A DNA stretch of 64,000 bases from Burkholderiaceae bacterium. GTDB lineage: Bacteria; Pseudomonadota; Gammaproteobacteria; Burkholderiales; Rhodocyclaceae. Shown piece after piece: positions 62,730 through 64,000 of this stretch. Both the position numbers and the translations under genes were made by a program. Where the stretch lies: contig JAIPCT010000002.1 in assembly GCA_021738065.1 (NCBI GenBank), forward strand, positions 18,910 through 82,909, given 5' to 3'. How positions within the stretch are numbered: the first letter of the stretch is position 1; every line of letters begins with the position of its first letter. The notes beneath the pieces are model-generated. The model was not told the DNA's origin and ran no database searches. It saw nothing but the letters and a program-made list of their open reading frames with translations.

Positions 62730-63965
62730 ATGAGCATCATGAATCGAATCGGCACTCCGTTGTCAAAGTCCGCCACGCGCGTCATGCTTTTGGGCTGCGG
62801 CGAACTGGGCAAGGAAGTCATTATCGCATTGCAACGCCTGGGTTGCGAAGTGATTGGCGTCGACCGCTATGCCGACGCGCCGGGCATGCAGGTGGCGCAT
62901 CGCAGCCATGTCGTCGCCATGACCGATGGCGCGGCCCTGCGCGCACTGATTGAGAAAGAAAAACCGCAGCTGGTGGTGCCCGAGATCGAAGCCATCGCCA
63001 CGGCCATGCTGGTCGAGATCGAGCGCGACGGCGTCGGCGGACATTTCCCGGAAATCATTCCCACGGCGCGTACCGCGCAATTGACCATGAATCGGGAAGG
63101 GATACGCCGCCTGGCGGCGGAGGAACTGGGCCTGCCGACTTCGCCCTACCGCTTTGCCGACTCGCTGGCGGAACTGCAAGCGGCGATCGACGGCGTCGAC
63201 GGCAAAGCCATCGCGTACCCCTGCGTGGTGAAGCCGGTGATGTCCTCCTCGGGCAAGGGTCAGTCACTGCTGAAAACACCGGCTGACGTGGCCGCTGCCT
63301 GGGACTATGCCCAGGCCGGCGGACGGGTCGGTGCGGGGCGCGTCATCGTCGAGGGCTTCATCGACTTCGACTACGAGATCACCCTGCTGACCGTGCGCGC
63401 CGTCGGCGTGTCCGGTGAAGTCGAGACCCACTTTTGCGATCCGATCGGCCACGTGCAGGTCAACGGCGACTATGTCGAATCCTGGCAGCCGATGGCAATG
63501 AGCGCCGGCGCCCTGCAAAAATCGCGCGAGGTCGCCCGGGCAATCACCGGCAATCTCGGCGGCCGCGGCATCTTTGGCGTCGAGCTGTTCGTCAAGGGAG
63601 ATGACGTATGGTTCTCCGAAGTCAGCCCGCGCCCTCACGATACCGGGCTGGTAACGCTCGCCACGCAACGCCTTTCCGAATTTGAATTGCACGCCCGCGC
63701 CATCCTCGGCTTGCCGGTCGACACCGCGCTGCGCCGCCCGGGCGCATCGGCGGTGATCTACGGCGGCATGGATCAAAGCGGCATCGCGTTCGAGGGCGTC
63801 GCCCACGCCTTGCAGGTTGCCGAGTCCGACCTGCGCCTGTTCGGCAAGCCCGAAAGCTTCGTCAAGCGCCGCATGGGCGTCGCCGTGGCCAACGCCGACA
63901 CCACCGATGAAGCACGGGCGCGGGCGAAACTGGCCGCAAGCCGGGTGAAACCCGTTAAAGGCTGA
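62730..63965 (+). CDS. purT: Phosphoribosylglycinamide formyltransferase 2
   Basis: [64 protein letters not shown]-grasp motifs. Confidence 0.96.
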   Translation: MSIMNRIGTPLSKSATRVMLLGCGELGKEVIIALQRLGCEVIGVDRYADAPGMQVAHRSHVVAMTDGAALRALIEKEKPQLVVPEIEAIATAMLVEIERDGVGGHFPEIIPTARTAQLTMNREGIRRLAAEELGLPTSPYRFADSLAELQAAIDGVDGKAIAYPCVVKPVMSSSGKGQSLLKTPADVAAAWDYAQAGGRVGAGRVIVEGFIDFDYEITLLTVRAVGVSGEVETHFCDPIGHVQVNGDYVESWQPMAMSAGALQKSREVARAITGNLGGRGIFGVELFVKGDDVWFSEVSPRPHDTGLVTLATQRLSEFELHARAILGLPVDTALRRPGASAVIYGGMDQSGIAFEGVAHALQVAESDLRLFGKPESFVKRRMGVAVANADTTDEARARAKLAASRVKPVKG

Positions 63966-64000
63966 TGACCACGGCGGGCACGGCGACACGGCGCAAGGCA

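Noticed and set aside
1-64000. CRISPR arrays, tRNA/rRNA genes, prophage or transposase genes
   Set aside because: No regularly spaced short repeats beyond the 134-bp and 54-bp arrays, no cloverleaf or rRNA sequence, and no recognisable mobile-element ORFs.
63965-64000. Start of a further CDS after purT (ATGACCACGGCGGGCACG...)
   Set aside because: ATGA overlap is suggestive but only ~12 codons are visible, too little to support a call.

Overview
The window is a GC-rich, gene-dense bacterial chromosome segment. Its gene content and order suggest a betaproteobacterium, possibly Rhodocyclales-like; this is inference. Most of it is housekeeping: icmF, an EF-G paralogue, glmU-glmS, gltB-gltD, aroK-aroB-dgt, pilMNOPQ, mrcA, cyaY, lysA, an RND efflux pair, hslVU, rlmI and purT. 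There is also a catabolic operon: SMP-30, LeuB-like dehydrogenase, Gfo/Idh oxidoreductase, TRAP transporter, DUF1537 kinase, class II aldolase, ABM protein and GntR regulator. I saw no CRISPR array, prophage, transposase, tRNA or rRNA. The most unusual signals are repeats. (1) A dispersed ~27-nt motif, AAAGTCGGCG(C/A)TGG(C/T)GNNACGGCGAT, occurs about ten times. Seven copies lie inside unrelated coding sequences, all in the same reading frame (xVGAGxT(A/P)); an eighth spans a stop/start junction and two are intergenic. (2) The last 12 sense codons plus stop of glmS are present three times in a 134-bp tandem array. The distal copy differs from glmS only at synonymous positions. (3) A ~113-bp repeat-like insert flanked by 15-bp direct repeats separates gltB from gltD. 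(4) rlmI carries an apparent frameshift near its 3' end.
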